This document shows positions 18,533-27,686 of a DNA stretch of 64,000 nucleotides, one piece after another. The stretch is from CAWFMO01 sp963817065 (GTDB taxonomy: Bacteria; Actinomycetota; Thermoleophilia; Solirubrobacterales; 70-9), in the NCBI GenBank assembly GCA_963817065.1, contig CAWFMO010000002.1, positions 558,001 to 622,000 on the forward strand. Reading direction: 5' to 3'. Made by a program: the position numbers and the translations under genes. The notes under the pieces are model-generated. The model worked only from the letters and a program-made list of their open reading frames with translations, was not told the origin of the DNA and searched no databases. Position 1 is the first letter of the stretch; every line of letters starts with the position of its first letter.

Positions 18533-21500
18533 TTCTTCTTCCTCTTCAGCTTGATGTTCCCGCTGACGCTGACCGGCGTGCCGCCGCTCGGGGTCACGGT
18601 GACCGTGACCTTGAGCTTGCCGCGCTTGAGCCGCGACGGGACGTTGATCGTCAGGTCGGCGCTCGCGCCACCGGCGATCGGGCCGGGGTCGACGATCGAG
18701 ACGTTCGACTTCTTCTTCTTGACCTTGAGCTGGCCGGTTCCGACGACGCTGCACGTGGCGCCCGCGGGACAGCTCACGGTGCCGATCTTCGCCGTCGTGC
18801 TCGTCAGCTTGACCTTGCGCAGGAGGTTGACCAGCGCGGCGCCGACCGAGGTTCCCGGGATCGCCTGGACTCCGCCCTGCGCCGGCGGCGGCGGGGTCAC
18901 CGGCACCGCGGTGACGGCCCAGGTGTATTCGGCGGGGGTCGGGTCGTCGACCAGGTCGGTGTCGATCGCCTTGACGCGGAAGGTGTGCGAGCCGACGGCG
19001 AGGCCGCTGTAGCTCTGCTCCGAGCTCGAGTCGCAGGCGACGAAGCCGCCGCTGTCGAGCTTGCAGACGAAGCTCGAGCCCGGCTCGTTGGAGCTGAAGC
19101 TGAAGTCGGCGTCGGTCGAGGTCGTGCTCGCGGGCGGCTTGATGCCGATGAACGTGTCCGGCGCGTCGCTGCCGGTGATCGTCCAGTCATGGACCAGCCA
19201 GTCGCTGGCGTTGCCGACGTCGTCGGTCGCCCTGACCTCGAAGCTGTGATCGCCCTCGTCGAGCCCGGTGTAGGTCCGCGGGGATCCGCAGTTGCCCTGG
19301 ATCGCGCCGCCGTCGAGCCTGCACTCGAAGGTCGCGTCGGGGTCGGTGCTCGAGAACTCGAACGACGCGGTGGTCGAGCTGTCCGGCGTGTGGGTCGCGT
19401 CGTCGATCGTCACGTCGGGCGGCGTCCGATCGACCTCCCAGTCGTGCTGGACCGGTGCCCCGGCGTTGCCTACTGAGTCGACCCCGACGATGATCAGGGT
19501 GTGGACGCCTTCGGGGACGCCGCCGTATGACTTCGGGGAGTCGCAGGGCTCGGGAGCGCCGCCGTCGAGCGCGCAGGTGAAGTCCGCGGCCTCGTCGGCG
19601 GAGAACTCGAAGCTCGCCTCGTCGGAGCCGGTCGGATCGGCCGGAGCCGAGTCGATCGTGACCACGGGCCCGGTCGCGTCGACGACCCAGGTCCTGGTGG
19701 CGGCGGTGCCGTCCGGATTCCCGAACTCGTCGACCGCGCGGACGCGGAACGTGTGGCTGCCGTCATCGAGGCCGCCGAAGTCCTGCGGTGAGCCGCAGGG
19801 GGCGAACCCGCCGTCGTCGAGATCGCACTCGAAGGTCGCGGCGGGGTCGTCGGAGGAGAACTCGAAGTGGGCGTCGGTCGAGGCGGTGGTCCCGCTCGGC
19901 CCGGCGTCGATCGTCGTCCCGGGGGCGCCGGTGTCGGTCGACCACTCGTGCGTGTCCGGCGTCGGGTCCTCGTTCCCGGCGAGGTCGATCGCGCGAACCT
20001 CGAGCACGTGGTCGCCGTCGCTGAGATCGGCGTAGAGCTGCGGCGAGGAGCATTCCTCCCAGGCGCCGGGGTCGTTCGAGTCGAGGCGGCACTCGAACGT
20101 GACGTCGGGCGACTCATCGGAATCGAACTCGAAGGTCGCGACGGTGGAGGTGCTCTGCGCGGGCGGACCATCGGTGATCGTCGTATCGGGAGTCGAGAGG
20201 TCGATCCTCCACTCATGTGAAGCCGCGGTTCCGACGTTCTCGGCGAAGTCGGTTGCGCGGACGTCGAAGGTGTGGGTGCCCTCGGTCAGGCCCGGGTAGT
20301 CGGCCGGCGACGTGCAGCTCGTGAACGGCCCGCCGTCGAGCGAGCACTCGAAGGTCACGTCGGGGTCCTCGTCCGAGGAGAACTCGAAATGCGCGACGGT
20401 CGAGTTCGTCGGATCGTCGGGGGCGTCGGTGATCGTCGTAACCGGGGCTGTCGTGTCGACGGTCCAGGTGTAGGAGGCGATCGGGCCGGTGTTGTCTGCG
20501 AGGTCGGTCGCGCGGACCTCGAGCGTGTGCTCTCCCTCGACGAGCTCGGGGGTCTCGTACGGCGAGCTGCAGGTCGCGAAGTCGCCCTCCTGATCGGAGT
20601 CGAGGCGGCACTCGAAGGTGACGTCGGGGCTCTCGTTGGAGCTGAAGGTGAACTCCGGCGTCGTGTCGTTCGAGGGATCGTCCGGGAAGGTGTCGATCGT
20701 CGTCAGCGGGTCGCCGCTGTCGATCGTCCACGTGCGGGCGTCGTCGCCGACGTTGCCCGCCGGGTCGGTGGCGCGGACCGTGAAGGTGTGCGGTCCGTCG
20801 TCGAGGCCGGTGTAGTCCTGGGAGCTGGTCGAGTCGCAGTCGACGAACCCGGCGCCGTCGAGATCGCATTCGACGTCGGCCGAGGGATCGTCGACCGTGA
20901 ACTCGAAGTGGGCGTCCTCGGAGCTCGACGGGTCGGTCGGGGAGACGGTGATCTGGACGACGGGCGCTGTGATGTCGACGGTCCAGGTATGGCTGTCGAT
21001 CGGGCCCGTGTTGCCGGCCGGATCGATTGCGCGGACGTCGAATGTGTGGTCCCCCTCGATCAGCACGGGAGTCTCGAACGGCGAGCCGCAGGGCGCGAAG
21101 TCGACCTCGTCGACGGAGTCGAGGCGGCACTCGAAGGTCGAGCCCGGGTCCTCGTCGGAGGAGAAGGTGAATTCCGGCGTCGTGTCGTTGGAGGGGTCAG
21201 GCGGGAATGTGTCGATCGTCGCCGTCGGCGGGTCGGTATCGATCTCCCAGCTGTAGGAGGCGGGGGTCGGATCGGTGTTGCCGGCGGCGACCGCGCGGAC
21301 CTGGAAGTTGTGGATGTCGTCGCTGAGCCCCGTGTAGCTGGTCGGCGAGGTGCACGGGGTGAAGCCGGCGCTGTCGAGCGAGCATTGGAAGGTGACCGGC
21401 GCGCTCGTCACCGGTGAGCTGAAGCTGAAGCTCGGATCGGCGGAGTCGCTCGGGTCGGGCGGCGATGCGTCGATCTGGGTCTGGGGATCGACGCGGATCG

Positions 21501-23097
21501 TCACGGTCGCGGTCGCGGTGCGCCCGAAGCCGTCGTTGACCTGGAACTGGAAGCTGTCGATTCCGGCGAAGGTGGCGTTGGCGGCGTAGTTCCGGTTCGG
21601 GCCGCTACCGGTCAGCGATCCGTTGTCGGGCGCATCGGTGATCGAGTAAGTCAGCGGGTCGCTGTCCGGGTCGGATCCGGTGAGCGTGATCGGGATCGAG
21701 TTGCCCGACTCGACGTTGAGCGACTGTCCATTCGCGACCGGCGCCGAGTCGACGAGGTAGGTCGTGGTCACTGTCCCCGAGGTGCGGCGGATGCCGTCGG
21801 CGGCGTCCATGGCGCCGTTGTCGGTGACCCTGCTGCGAACGGTGTGCAGCCCAGGGGACTCCCCCGTCGTGTTGTGAACCTTGGTCTGGCCGGATGCCAG
21901 CGTCGCGCCCGCGCCGGCGATCGTCGTGTCCTCGTAGCCGGCGACGCCGTTGCCCGCGTTGCCGTCGAGATCCCATTCGAGGATCTGTGCGCCGCCGCCG
22001 TCACCGCTGTCGGGGTCGACGAGGCCGGTCGCGGTCACCGTGGTGTTGCCGTTGAACTGGGGTCGCGTTGCGCCGAGGGTGAGGCTGGGCGCGCCGGTGC
22101 TGTTGACGTCGGCGGTTCCGATCGGGAACCAGAAGCCTGGGTTCTGGTTCGTGTCGCAGTTGTCGCCGTCGAGAAGCTCGGCCTCGACCACCCAGGCGCC
22201 TCGGTCGGGGAACGAGACCGCCACCGCCTTCCTGGCGTTGTCGCCGTTCTCAGGGCAGGATTCCGTCGCCCCTGTAACTGCCCCCGTCCTCAGGTTGCGG
22301 CGCCGCCAGCTGATCCCCTCGAAGTTGGAGTCACCGCTGATGTCCGGGTCATCGCCGGTGTAGCAGAAGGTCAGGCTCGTGCCGGGGGTGATCGAGTTGC
22401 CGAAGTTGCTGCCTGTGGGCGTAGCGCAGCCGCCGCTCGAGAGGCCGGGCCAGTCATAGATGAAAGCGAAGTCCTCGGGGCCGGTGCACTGGTTGGCGGC
22501 GGTGAACTTGACGATCGAGTTGCTGGTGCCGCTGGTCTGGGTCGCGGAGTCGCGCGCGCGCAGCCCTAGGACGCGGTCGGATGTGCGCCGGGTACCGGAG
22601 AGAAAGCCGCAGCTCAGACCGGTGTTGTTGTTGTCGTGGGTGAGCGTCATGTTGACCCGTGAGCGTGGATAGCCACCGTCGATGGTGGGTCTCGAGCCGC
22701 TGACGCCCGTGGTCACGGTGGGGTTGGTCCACTGATCGGTGAGCATCGAGGCGATCGAGTTGGGGGCGTCGTGATTGACGAGCGCCGAGATGCGCAACCG
22801 GCGGCCGCTCGAGTGGTCGCCGTCGTGGCCGGTGGTCGCGCAGGAGACGAGCCAGGCTGTCTGGCCAGCGCATCCGGTCCCGGTGTTGACAATCGAGGGG
22901 TTGGCCGCGGAGGCAGTGGCGGGAAGCGCGTAAAGGCACCCGACCGCGAGCAGGCCGATCAGAGCCCGGCGACCCGGCCGTGATACGCGCGTAAGTCCCG
23001 ACCCCGCGCAGCGATGCGTTGCGTCTCCCGTGCGGACTGGCTTCTCTCTCCCGGGTCGGCGACGGGGGTGTCCCCGACCAGACGGGGTTGGTATCAC
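18529..23097 (-). CDS. giant secreted protein: same N-terminal domain, ten Ig-like repeats, basic end
   Basis: About 1522 residues and first in the four-gene run. The only usable start I found is GTG at 23097, giving a long leader before the hydrophobic signal core (RRALIGLLAVGCLYALPATASA). The N-terminal domain (ANPSIVNTGTGCAGQTAW) parallels the next gene. A cadherin-like unit and about ten Ig-like repeats follow. The C-terminal 120 residues differ from the others: a beta-rich segment (VSCPAGATCSVVGTG and SADLTINVPSRLKRGKLKV) ending KLKRKKK, with no cysteine pair in the last 20 residues. Likely cell-surface or matrix protein; function unknown. Confidence 0.8.
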   Translation of the reverse strand: MIPTPSGRGHPRRRPGREKPVRTGDATHRCAGSGLTRVSRPGRRALIGLLAVGCLYALPATASAANPSIVNTGTGCAGQTAWLVSCATTGHDGDHSSGRRLRISALVNHDAPNSIASMLTDQWTNPTVTTGVSGSRPTIDGGYPRSRVNMTLTHDNNNTGLSCGFLSGTRRTSDRVLGLRARDSATQTSGTSNSIVKFTAANQCTGPEDFAFIYDWPGLSSGGCATPTGSNFGNSITPGTSLTFCYTGDDPDISGDSNFEGISWRRRNLRTGAVTGATESCPENGDNARKAVAVSFPDRGAWVVEAELLDGDNCDTNQNPGFWFPIGTADVNSTGAPSLTLGATRPQFNGNTTVTATGLVDPDSGDGGGAQILEWDLDGNAGNGVAGYEDTTIAGAGATLASGQTKVHNTTGESPGLHTVRSRVTDNGAMDAADGIRRTSGTVTTTYLVDSAPVANGQSLNVESGNSIPITLTGSDPDSDPLTYSITDAPDNGSLTGSGPNRNYAANATFAGIDSFQFQVNDGFGRTATATVTIRVDPQTQIDASPPDPSDSADPSFSFSSPVTSAPVTFQCSLDSAGFTPCTSPTSYTGLSDDIHNFQVRAVAAGNTDPTPASYSWEIDTDPPTATIDTFPPDPSNDTTPEFTFSSDEDPGSTFECRLDSVDEVDFAPCGSPFETPVLIEGDHTFDVRAIDPAGNTGPIDSHTWTVDITAPVVQITVSPTDPSSSEDAHFEFTVDDPSADVECDLDGAGFVDCDSTSSQDYTGLDDGPHTFTVRATDPAGNVGDDARTWTIDSGDPLTTIDTFPDDPSNDTTPEFTFSSNESPDVTFECRLDSDQEGDFATCSSPYETPELVEGEHTLEVRATDLADNTGPIASYTWTVDTTAPVTTITDAPDDPTNSTVAHFEFSSDEDPDVTFECSLDGGPFTSCTSPADYPGLTEGTHTFDVRATDFAENVGTAASHEWRIDLSTPDTTITDGPPAQSTSTVATFEFDSDESPDVTFECRLDSNDPGAWEECSSPQLYADLSDGDHVLEVRAIDLAGNEDPTPDTHEWSTDTGAPGTTIDAGPSGTTASTDAHFEFSSDDPAATFECDLDDGGFAPCGSPQDFGGLDDGSHTFRVRAVDEFGNPDGTAATRTWVVDATGPVVTIDSAPADPTGSDEASFEFSADEAADFTCALDGGAPEPCDSPKSYGGVPEGVHTLIIVGVDSVGNAGAPVQHDWEVDRTPPDVTIDDATHTPDSSTTASFEFSSTDPDATFECRLDGGAIQGNCGSPRTYTGLDEGDHSFEVRATDDVGNASDWLVHDWTITGSDAPDTFIGIKPPASTTSTDADFSFSSNEPGSSFVCKLDSGGFVACDSSSEQSYSGLAVGSHTFRVKAIDTDLVDDPTPAEYTWAVTAVPVTPPPPAQGGVQAIPGTSVGAALVNLLRKVKLTSTTAKIGTVSCPAGATCSVVGTGQLKVKKKKSNVSIVDPGPIAGGASADLTINVPSRLKRGKLKVTVTVTPSGGTPVSVSGNIKLKRKKK

Positions 23098-23134
23098 GAA
23101 AGCGCGCCGCTTGTCAAACGAACGGCCAATCCCG

Positions 23135-23163
23135 GCCGCCCCGCTAAAGCTTTGCGGGGCGGC
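23135..23163. terminator. perfect 10-bp hairpin abutting the acyl-CoA dehydrogenase stop
   Basis: GCCGCCCCGC, a 9-nt loop (TAAAGCTTT) and GCGGGGCGGC form a perfect inverted repeat that ends directly at the stop codon of the gene at 23164. No T-run follows on either strand, so it may be a weak terminator or a 3' stability element. It lies between that gene and the giant-gene run, both leftward. Confidence 0.5.
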
Positions 23164-24306
23164 TCAGAGTCCGAGCGTCTTGGCGATGATCCCGCGCTGG
23201 ATCTCCGAGGTGCCGCCGTAGATCGTCGCGACCAGCGTCGTGCGGACGAGGCGCTCCATGTCGTACTCGGAGGAGTAGCCGTAGCCGCCCATCATCTGCA
23301 TCCCCGCGAGCGCCGCGCGCTGCGCGGTCTCGGTGACGAACAGCTTCACCATCGATGCCTCCTTGGGGAGCATCCGGTCGGGGTCCTCGTCGGTGAGGCT
23401 CGCAACCCACCAGGTCATCAGCCGCGCCGCCTCGAGCTCGGTTGCGAGGTCGGCGAAGCGGTGCTGGAGCGCCTGGAAGGAGCCGATCGGCTTGCCGAAC
23501 TGCTTGCGCTCCTTGGCGTAGGCGAGCGCGTCGTCGAAGGCGCGCTGGCCGACCCCGAGCATCGTCGCGGCGAGGATCAACCGCTCGACGTTGAGGCCGG
23601 CCATGAGCTGGGTCCAACCCTTGTCGACCTCGCCGAGCACCGCGTCCTCTCCGACCTCGCAGTCGCTGAAGAAGAGCGTGTTGGTCTCGCGGCCGCCCAT
23701 CGTGTCGATCGGGGTCACCTCCATCCCCTCGGCGCCGCTCGGGACCCAGAGCATCGTCAGTCCCTCGTGCTTGTTCTCGCCCTTGGTCGTCCTGCAGACG
23801 ACGAGGACGTGGTCGGAGATGTGGGCGTTGGAGATGAAGACCTTCTGGCCGTTGATCACGTAGCCGCCGTTGCTCTTCTCGGCCTTGGTCGTCAGCGAGC
23901 CGACGTCGGAGCCGGCCTCGGGCTCGGTCATCGCGATCGCCTCGACGCTGCCGCTCGCGATCCCGCCGAGGATCTCCCGCTTCTGCTCCTCGGTGCCGAA
24001 GCGCTTGGTCGCCCCGGCGACGATCAGCGTCGTCGCGTAGCCGCCGATCGGCGCCATCCCGCGCGAGGTCTCCTCCATGAAAAGGCAGGCGTCGAGCATC
24101 GACCCGTCGGCCCCGCCGTACTGATCCGGGATCGTCAGCCCGAGCCAGCCGAGCTCGGCCATCTGCTTGTAGATCTCCTGGTTGTGGAGCTCGGTGTGAC
24201 CGGCGGTCAGCTTCTCGCGCTGCTCCGGGGTCCCAGCCTCGCGCTTGCAGAAGTCGCGGATCGCGGCGACGAAGTCGTTCTGCTCGTCGGTCAGCTTCAC
24301 GTCCAT
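23164..24306 (-). CDS. acyl-CoA dehydrogenase family protein
   Basis: FAD flavoenzyme that oxidises acyl-CoA at C2-C3. The 380 residues match family length: all-alpha N-domain, central beta domain with the flavin motif MTEPEAGSDVGSL, and the C-terminal helical domain. Near the end, the region that in many members reads YEGT carries YGGTSEIQRGI here, so the catalytic glutamate is probably supplied from elsewhere, as in isovaleryl-CoA-type and long-chain enzymes. Substrate cannot be stated. It stands alone, 12 nt after the FHA gene stop. Confidence 0.93.
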   Translation of the reverse strand: MDVKLTDEQNDFVAAIRDFCKREAGTPEQREKLTAGHTELHNQEIYKQMAELGWLGLTIPDQYGGADGSMLDACLFMEETSRGMAPIGGYATTLIVAGATKRFGTEEQKREILGGIASGSVEAIAMTEPEAGSDVGSLTTKAEKSNGGYVINGQKVFISNAHISDHVLVVCRTTKGENKHEGLTMLWVPSGAEGMEVTPIDTMGGRETNTLFFSDCEVGEDAVLGEVDKGWTQLMAGLNVERLILAATMLGVGQRAFDDALAYAKERKQFGKPIGSFQALQHRFADLATELEAARLMTWWVASLTDEDPDRMLPKEASMVKLFVTETAQRAALAGMQMMGGYGYSSEYDMERLVRTTLVATIYGGTSEIQRGIIAKTLGL

Positions 24307-24318
24307 GGCGGCGGCAGC

Positions 24319-25233
24319 CTACTGGCTCGGCTCGGGCGCCTCGAGGCCGCCGTCGGCCGCGTCGGAGCCCTGATCGATGCCGCTGCCGGCCGCGTCGGAG
24401 CCCTGGTCGATCAGGTCTCCCGCGTCGCCACCCGCGTCGTCGATCTCGGTCTCGACCGCGTCGATCACCTCGCGCAGGTTCTCGGCCCCCTCGTCGAGCG
24501 CCGCGGCGACGATCACCAGGGCGACGATCGCGAGCGTGGCGAGGATCGCGCCGATGATCCCCGTGATCCGGCCGGCGTGCGCGAGGCCGCGCCCCTGGTC
24601 GGCCTTGCCGGCATCGACCTTGCGCATCCCGATCGAGCCGCAGACGATCGCCCCGATCGCCATCGGCAGCGCGACGTAGAAGGCGCCGCCGGAGCTGAAG
24701 AGGACGAGGACGATCGAGAGCGGGCCGAGGATGATCGCCGCGAGCGCGGCGATGTTCTGCCTCGAGGGATCGTTGAGGCGGCCGACCTCGGCCGGCGCGG
24801 GCTGGCGCGGCGCCGGCCGGGGCTGGCGGCGCCGCGCGGGCGCCGGCGGCTCGGGAGCCGGATCGCGGCGGGCCGCGGACCCGGGCTGGATCTCGGTCGC
24901 CGCCGCGCCCGCGACCGCCCCGCCGATCACGTTGGTCGCCGCGCCGCCGTCGTGGAGTTCGAAGACGGTGGCGCCGATCTGGATCTGATCGCCGGACGCG
25001 AGCTCGGCCGGGCCGGAGATCTGCTCGCCGTTGACCCAGGTGCCGTTCGAGGAGCCGAGGTCCTCGACCGTGACCGCGGCTCCCGAGTGCCGGAAGGCGG
25101 CGTGGCGGCGCGACATCTCAGGGTCGGCGATGACGAGGTCGACGCCGTCCTCGCGTCCGACGGTGAGCTCGCGATCGAGCGGATGCTCGCCGGAGCCCGC
25201 TCCACCCTTGACTACGAGAAGGGCTTCGGTCAA
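24319..25233 (-). CDS. FHA-domain membrane protein with DUF4190-like segment
   Basis: A 304-residue protein. Residues 1-95 form an FHA phosphothreonine-binding domain (VGREDGVDLVIADPEMSRRHA; VEDLGSSNGTWVNG). A Pro/Arg/Ala linker (about 110-155) leads to two membrane segments (IILGPLSIVLVLFSSGGAFYV; ITGIIGAILATLAIVALVIV) separated by a short polar region with GMRKVDAG, as in DUF4190. The tail is acidic with a GSDAA repeat. The TTG at 25233 begins only one base after the tRNA-Thr 3' end, so its mRNA probably derives from the tRNA transcript. It likely senses a Ser/Thr-kinase substrate at the membrane. Confidence 0.85.
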   Translation of the reverse strand: MTEALLVVKGGAGSGEHPLDRELTVGREDGVDLVIADPEMSRRHAAFRHSGAAVTVEDLGSSNGTWVNGEQISGPAELASGDQIQIGATVFELHDGGAATNVIGGAVAGAAATEIQPGSAARRDPAPEPPAPARRRQPRPAPRQPAPAEVGRLNDPSRQNIAALAAIILGPLSIVLVLFSSGGAFYVALPMAIGAIVCGSIGMRKVDAGKADQGRGLAHAGRITGIIGAILATLAIVALVIVAAALDEGAENLREVIDAVETEIDDAGGDAGDLIDQGSDAAGSGIDQGSDAADGGLEAPEPSQ

Positions 25234-25234
25234 G

Positions 25235-25306
<72 letters not shown>

Positions 25307-25351
25307 GAGGCGGACAGGGTAGCTAAGCGGGCTCCGGCGGCGGGCGGCCCG

Positions 25352-25708
25352 CTACCCCGCGAGCGGCCGCACCTCGACCGCGCCGCCCATCTTCGCCGCC
25401 GGGATCCGCGCGGCGAGCTCGATCGCCGCGTCGCGGTCGTCGGCCTCGAAGAACAGGTAGCCGCCGAGCGCCTCCTTGGTCTCGGCGAACGGGCCGTCTG
25501 TCCGCATCAGCTTGCCGTCCTTCACGCGCACGGTCGTCGCGGACTCCGGGTCCTGCATCCGGACCCCGGGCGTGACCCCCGGGGTCTCGTTGATCTCCCG
25601 GTAGCCCTCGTAGACCGCCTTCTGCTGCTCCGGCGAGAGCTTCGCCCAGTCTTCCTGCCCATCGGGCGTCGCCATGTCGCCGTGGTGGATCAAGAGCATG
25701 AACTTCAT
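25352..25708 (-). CDS. YCII-related (DGPF-domain) protein
   Basis: Small 118-residue protein with the YCII/DGPF fold. Signs are MKFMLLIHHG at the N-terminus and the diagnostic TDGPFAETKEALGGYLFFEA. Members are often encoded beside ECF sigma factors, but none is seen here. Biochemical role unknown. It lies between tRNA-Tyr and tRNA-Thr on the same strand. Confidence 0.88.
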   Translation of the reverse strand: MKFMLLIHHGDMATPDGQEDWAKLSPEQQKAVYEGYREINETPGVTPGVRMQDPESATTVRVKDGKLMRTDGPFAETKEALGGYLFFEADDRDAAIELAARIPAAKMGGAVEVRPLAG

Positions 25709-25781
25709 CGCTTCCTCCTTGTCGGGGTTGTCGCCTGTTCGACGAACGGACGGCGATGAATTCGACGTTTGGGCGACGGTA

Positions 25782-25863
25782 TGGGGGAGACAGGATTCGA
25801 ACCTGTGAAGGCAGAGCCAATGCGTTTACAGCGCATCCCGTTTGACCGCTTCGGTACTCCCCC
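25782..25863 (-). tRNA. tRNA-Tyr (GTA)
   Basis: An 82-nt class II tRNA on the minus strand. Acceptor is GGGGGAG/CTCCCCC, the anticodon stem ATGCG/CGCAT encloses CTGTAAA with anticodon GTA, there is a long variable arm, and the T-loop is GGTTCGAATCC. CCA is not encoded. Confidence 0.95.
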
Positions 25864-25908
25864 GGAGCGACCGCGCATTCTAGATACCGCGACCGCGACC
25901 GCGGACGG

Positions 25909-26016
25909 CTAGGGCACGACGGCGAACAGCCCCGGGACGACGCTGCCGAGCACGACGATCGCCACGACGGTGACGAGGAAATTGGTCAGCGTTACTTGGG
26001 GTCGCAGCTCGGTCAT
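25909..26016 (-). CDS. possible 35-residue single-pass membrane microprotein
   Basis: Reads MTELRPQVTLTNFLVTV then VAIVVLGSVVPGLFAVVP. The middle and end form one hydrophobic segment of about 20 residues, the start is polar, and a weak AAAGAG precedes the ATG. It lies between tRNA-Tyr and folE2, facing away from folE2. No family recognised; chance ORF remains possible. Confidence 0.35.
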   Translation of the reverse strand: MTELRPQVTLTNFLVTVVAIVVLGSVVPGLFAVVP

Positions 26017-26092
26017 CTCTTTGGCAATCGGCGGGCCGGCGGCAACTCTTTAGCGATGGGCCGCTCGGTGGACTCCGTACCCTGTGTCCCCG

Positions 26093-27097
26093 ATGAGCGA
26101 GATTTCAACATCCGCCTCCACCGTCCTCCCCGACGCCCAGGCGAGCCCGCCCGACACCCGGGTCAGCCTCTCGCGCGTCGGCGTGACCGGAGTCGAGAAG
26201 GTGATCCGGGTCAACGTCGAGGGGGCCGAGCAGCTCTACTACGCCGAGCTCGAGGGGGTCGTCGACCTCAACCCCGGCCAGGCCGGCGTCCACATGTCGC
26301 GCTTCGAGGAGGTCGTCAACGAGGCGATCGACGAGGTCGTGCTCGGCGAGGCGCTGCGGGCCGAGAACCTCGCCGCCCACATCGCCGAGCTCGTCCGCGA
26401 GCGCCAGGGCGGGCTCCGGGCCGAGGTCCGGATCGCCGCCCGCTACCCCGAGACCGTTCCGGCGCCGGTATCGGGCATCCGGACCCAGGAGATCTACACG
26501 CTGTTCGGGACCGCGGTCGCCTCCGAGCGCGGCACGCGAACCCTGACCGGGGTCGAAGCCCAGGGGATGACCGCCTGCCCCTGCGCCCAGGGGCTGGTCG
26601 AGGAGAACGCCCGCGCGCGGCTCAGCGAGCGCGGCTTCGACCAGCAGCAGATCGACGAGGTAGTCGAGGTGGTGCCGATCGCCACGCACAACCAGCGCGG
26701 GATCGGGCGCCTATATATAGGGAGGCCCGAGGGCACCGAGACCGAGATCGAGGCGCGCAAGCTGCTCGAGATCGTCGAGAGCTCGATGTCGAGCGAGATC
26801 TACGAGCTGATGAAGCGCTCCGACGAGCTCGCGGTGGTCGAGAAGGCGCACCGCCAGCCGCGCTTCGTCGAGGACTGCGTCCGGGAGATGATCCGCCAGG
26901 TCGCCGAGGAGTTCGACGGCCTCGGCGAGGGCGCCTTCGTGATGGCGCGCCAGGAGAACCTCGAGACGATCCACCGCCACAACGTGATCGCCGAGCGCTA
27001 CGGGTTGCTCGACGAGATCCTCGCCGAGCTCGGCTCCGATACGCATTCGCGCCACCACACGACGATGCGCGAGTGGCTCGAAGCCCCCGCGGCCTGA
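26093..27097 (+). CDS. folE2: GTP cyclohydrolase FolE2 (GCYH-IB)
   Basis: Converts GTP to 7,8-dihydroneopterin triphosphate, the entry to folate and queuosine-type pathways, without the zinc dependence of FolE. Family motifs are present: GMTACPCAQ (a metal-binding Cys), ATHNQRG, DCVREMI and QENLETIHRHN. I chose the ATG at 26093 over the GTG at 26084. About 334 residues. It runs toward the convergent pgsA. Confidence 0.93.
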   Translation: MSEISTSASTVLPDAQASPPDTRVSLSRVGVTGVEKVIRVNVEGAEQLYYAELEGVVDLNPGQAGVHMSRFEEVVNEAIDEVVLGEALRAENLAAHIAELVRERQGGLRAEVRIAARYPETVPAPVSGIRTQEIYTLFGTAVASERGTRTLTGVEAQGMTACPCAQGLVEENARARLSERGFDQQQIDEVVEVVPIATHNQRGIGRLYIGRPEGTETEIEARKLLEIVESSMSSEIYELMKRSDELAVVEKAHRQPRFVEDCVREMIRQVAEEFDGLGEGAFVMARQENLETIHRHNVIAERYGLLDEILAELGSDTHSRHHTTMREWLEAPAA

Positions 27098-27101
27098 CCC
27101 G

Positions 27102-27656
27102 CTAGGGCGACTCGGCCGCCGCCGGCTGCTCGTCGAGCATCCGTCTCAACCCGAAGAAGTAGTCGACTCCCGAGATCGCGGTGACGGCGACCGCGACGTA
27201 GACGAGGATGTCGACCCCGAGCGACGCCGGGTGCGACGCGATCAGCGCGAAGATCGCAGCGATCTGGAGCACGGTCTTGAGCTTGCCGAGCCAGCTCGCC
27301 TGGATCACGATCCCGCGCTCCGCCGCGACCCCGCGCAGCCCGGTGACCGCGAACTCGCGCGCGATGATCACCATCGCGACCCAGGCCTCGACCCGGTCGA
27401 GCGAGACCAGCGAGACGAGCGCCGCGGTGACCAGCAGCTTGTCCGCGATCGGGTCCATCAGCTTGCCGAAGGTCGTGATCGCGCCGCGCGAGCGCGCGAT
27501 CCAGCCGTCGAGCCCGTCGGTGAGCGCGGCGAGCGCGAAGACGACCGCTGCCAGCGTGTCCCCGTTCGCGGTCTCGTCGAGCAGCGCGACGACCACCACC
27601 GGCACCGCGAGGATGCGGAGCATCGTCAGCGCGTTGGGGAGGTTGAGGGGGAACAA
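27102..27656 (-). CDS. pgsA: CDP-diacylglycerol-glycerol-3-phosphate 3-phosphatidyltransferase
   Basis: Makes phosphatidylglycerol phosphate from CDP-DAG and glycerol-3-phosphate. The 184-residue membrane protein has the CDP-alcohol phosphotransferase motif DGLDGWIAR...G...D...D (DGLDGWIARSRGAITTFG, then KLMDPIADK). Start region FPLNLPNALTMLRILAVPVVV is typical. Convergent with folE2, 4 nt apart, and 30 nt downstream of the UDG gene. Confidence 0.93.
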   Translation of the reverse strand: MFPLNLPNALTMLRILAVPVVVVALLDETANGDTLAAVVFALAALTDGLDGWIARSRGAITTFGKLMDPIADKLLVTAALVSLVSLDRVEAWVAMVIIAREFAVTGLRGVAAERGIVIQASWLGKLKTVLQIAAIFALIASHPASLGVDILVYVAVAVTAISGVDYFFGLRRMLDEQPAAAESP

Positions 27657-27686
27657 GCGTGCTTAGGTTACGGCGGCGGTCGGGGA

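Noticed and set aside
15800..19012. Second long antisense open frame opposite the Ig giants
   Set aside because: Same explanation; biased Val/Gly/Arg composition and no motif.
23098..23134. Possible promoter between the giant-gene run and the acyl-CoA dehydrogenase
   Set aside because: Only about 66 bp with a hairpin at the end; no convincing -35/-10 pair was seen.
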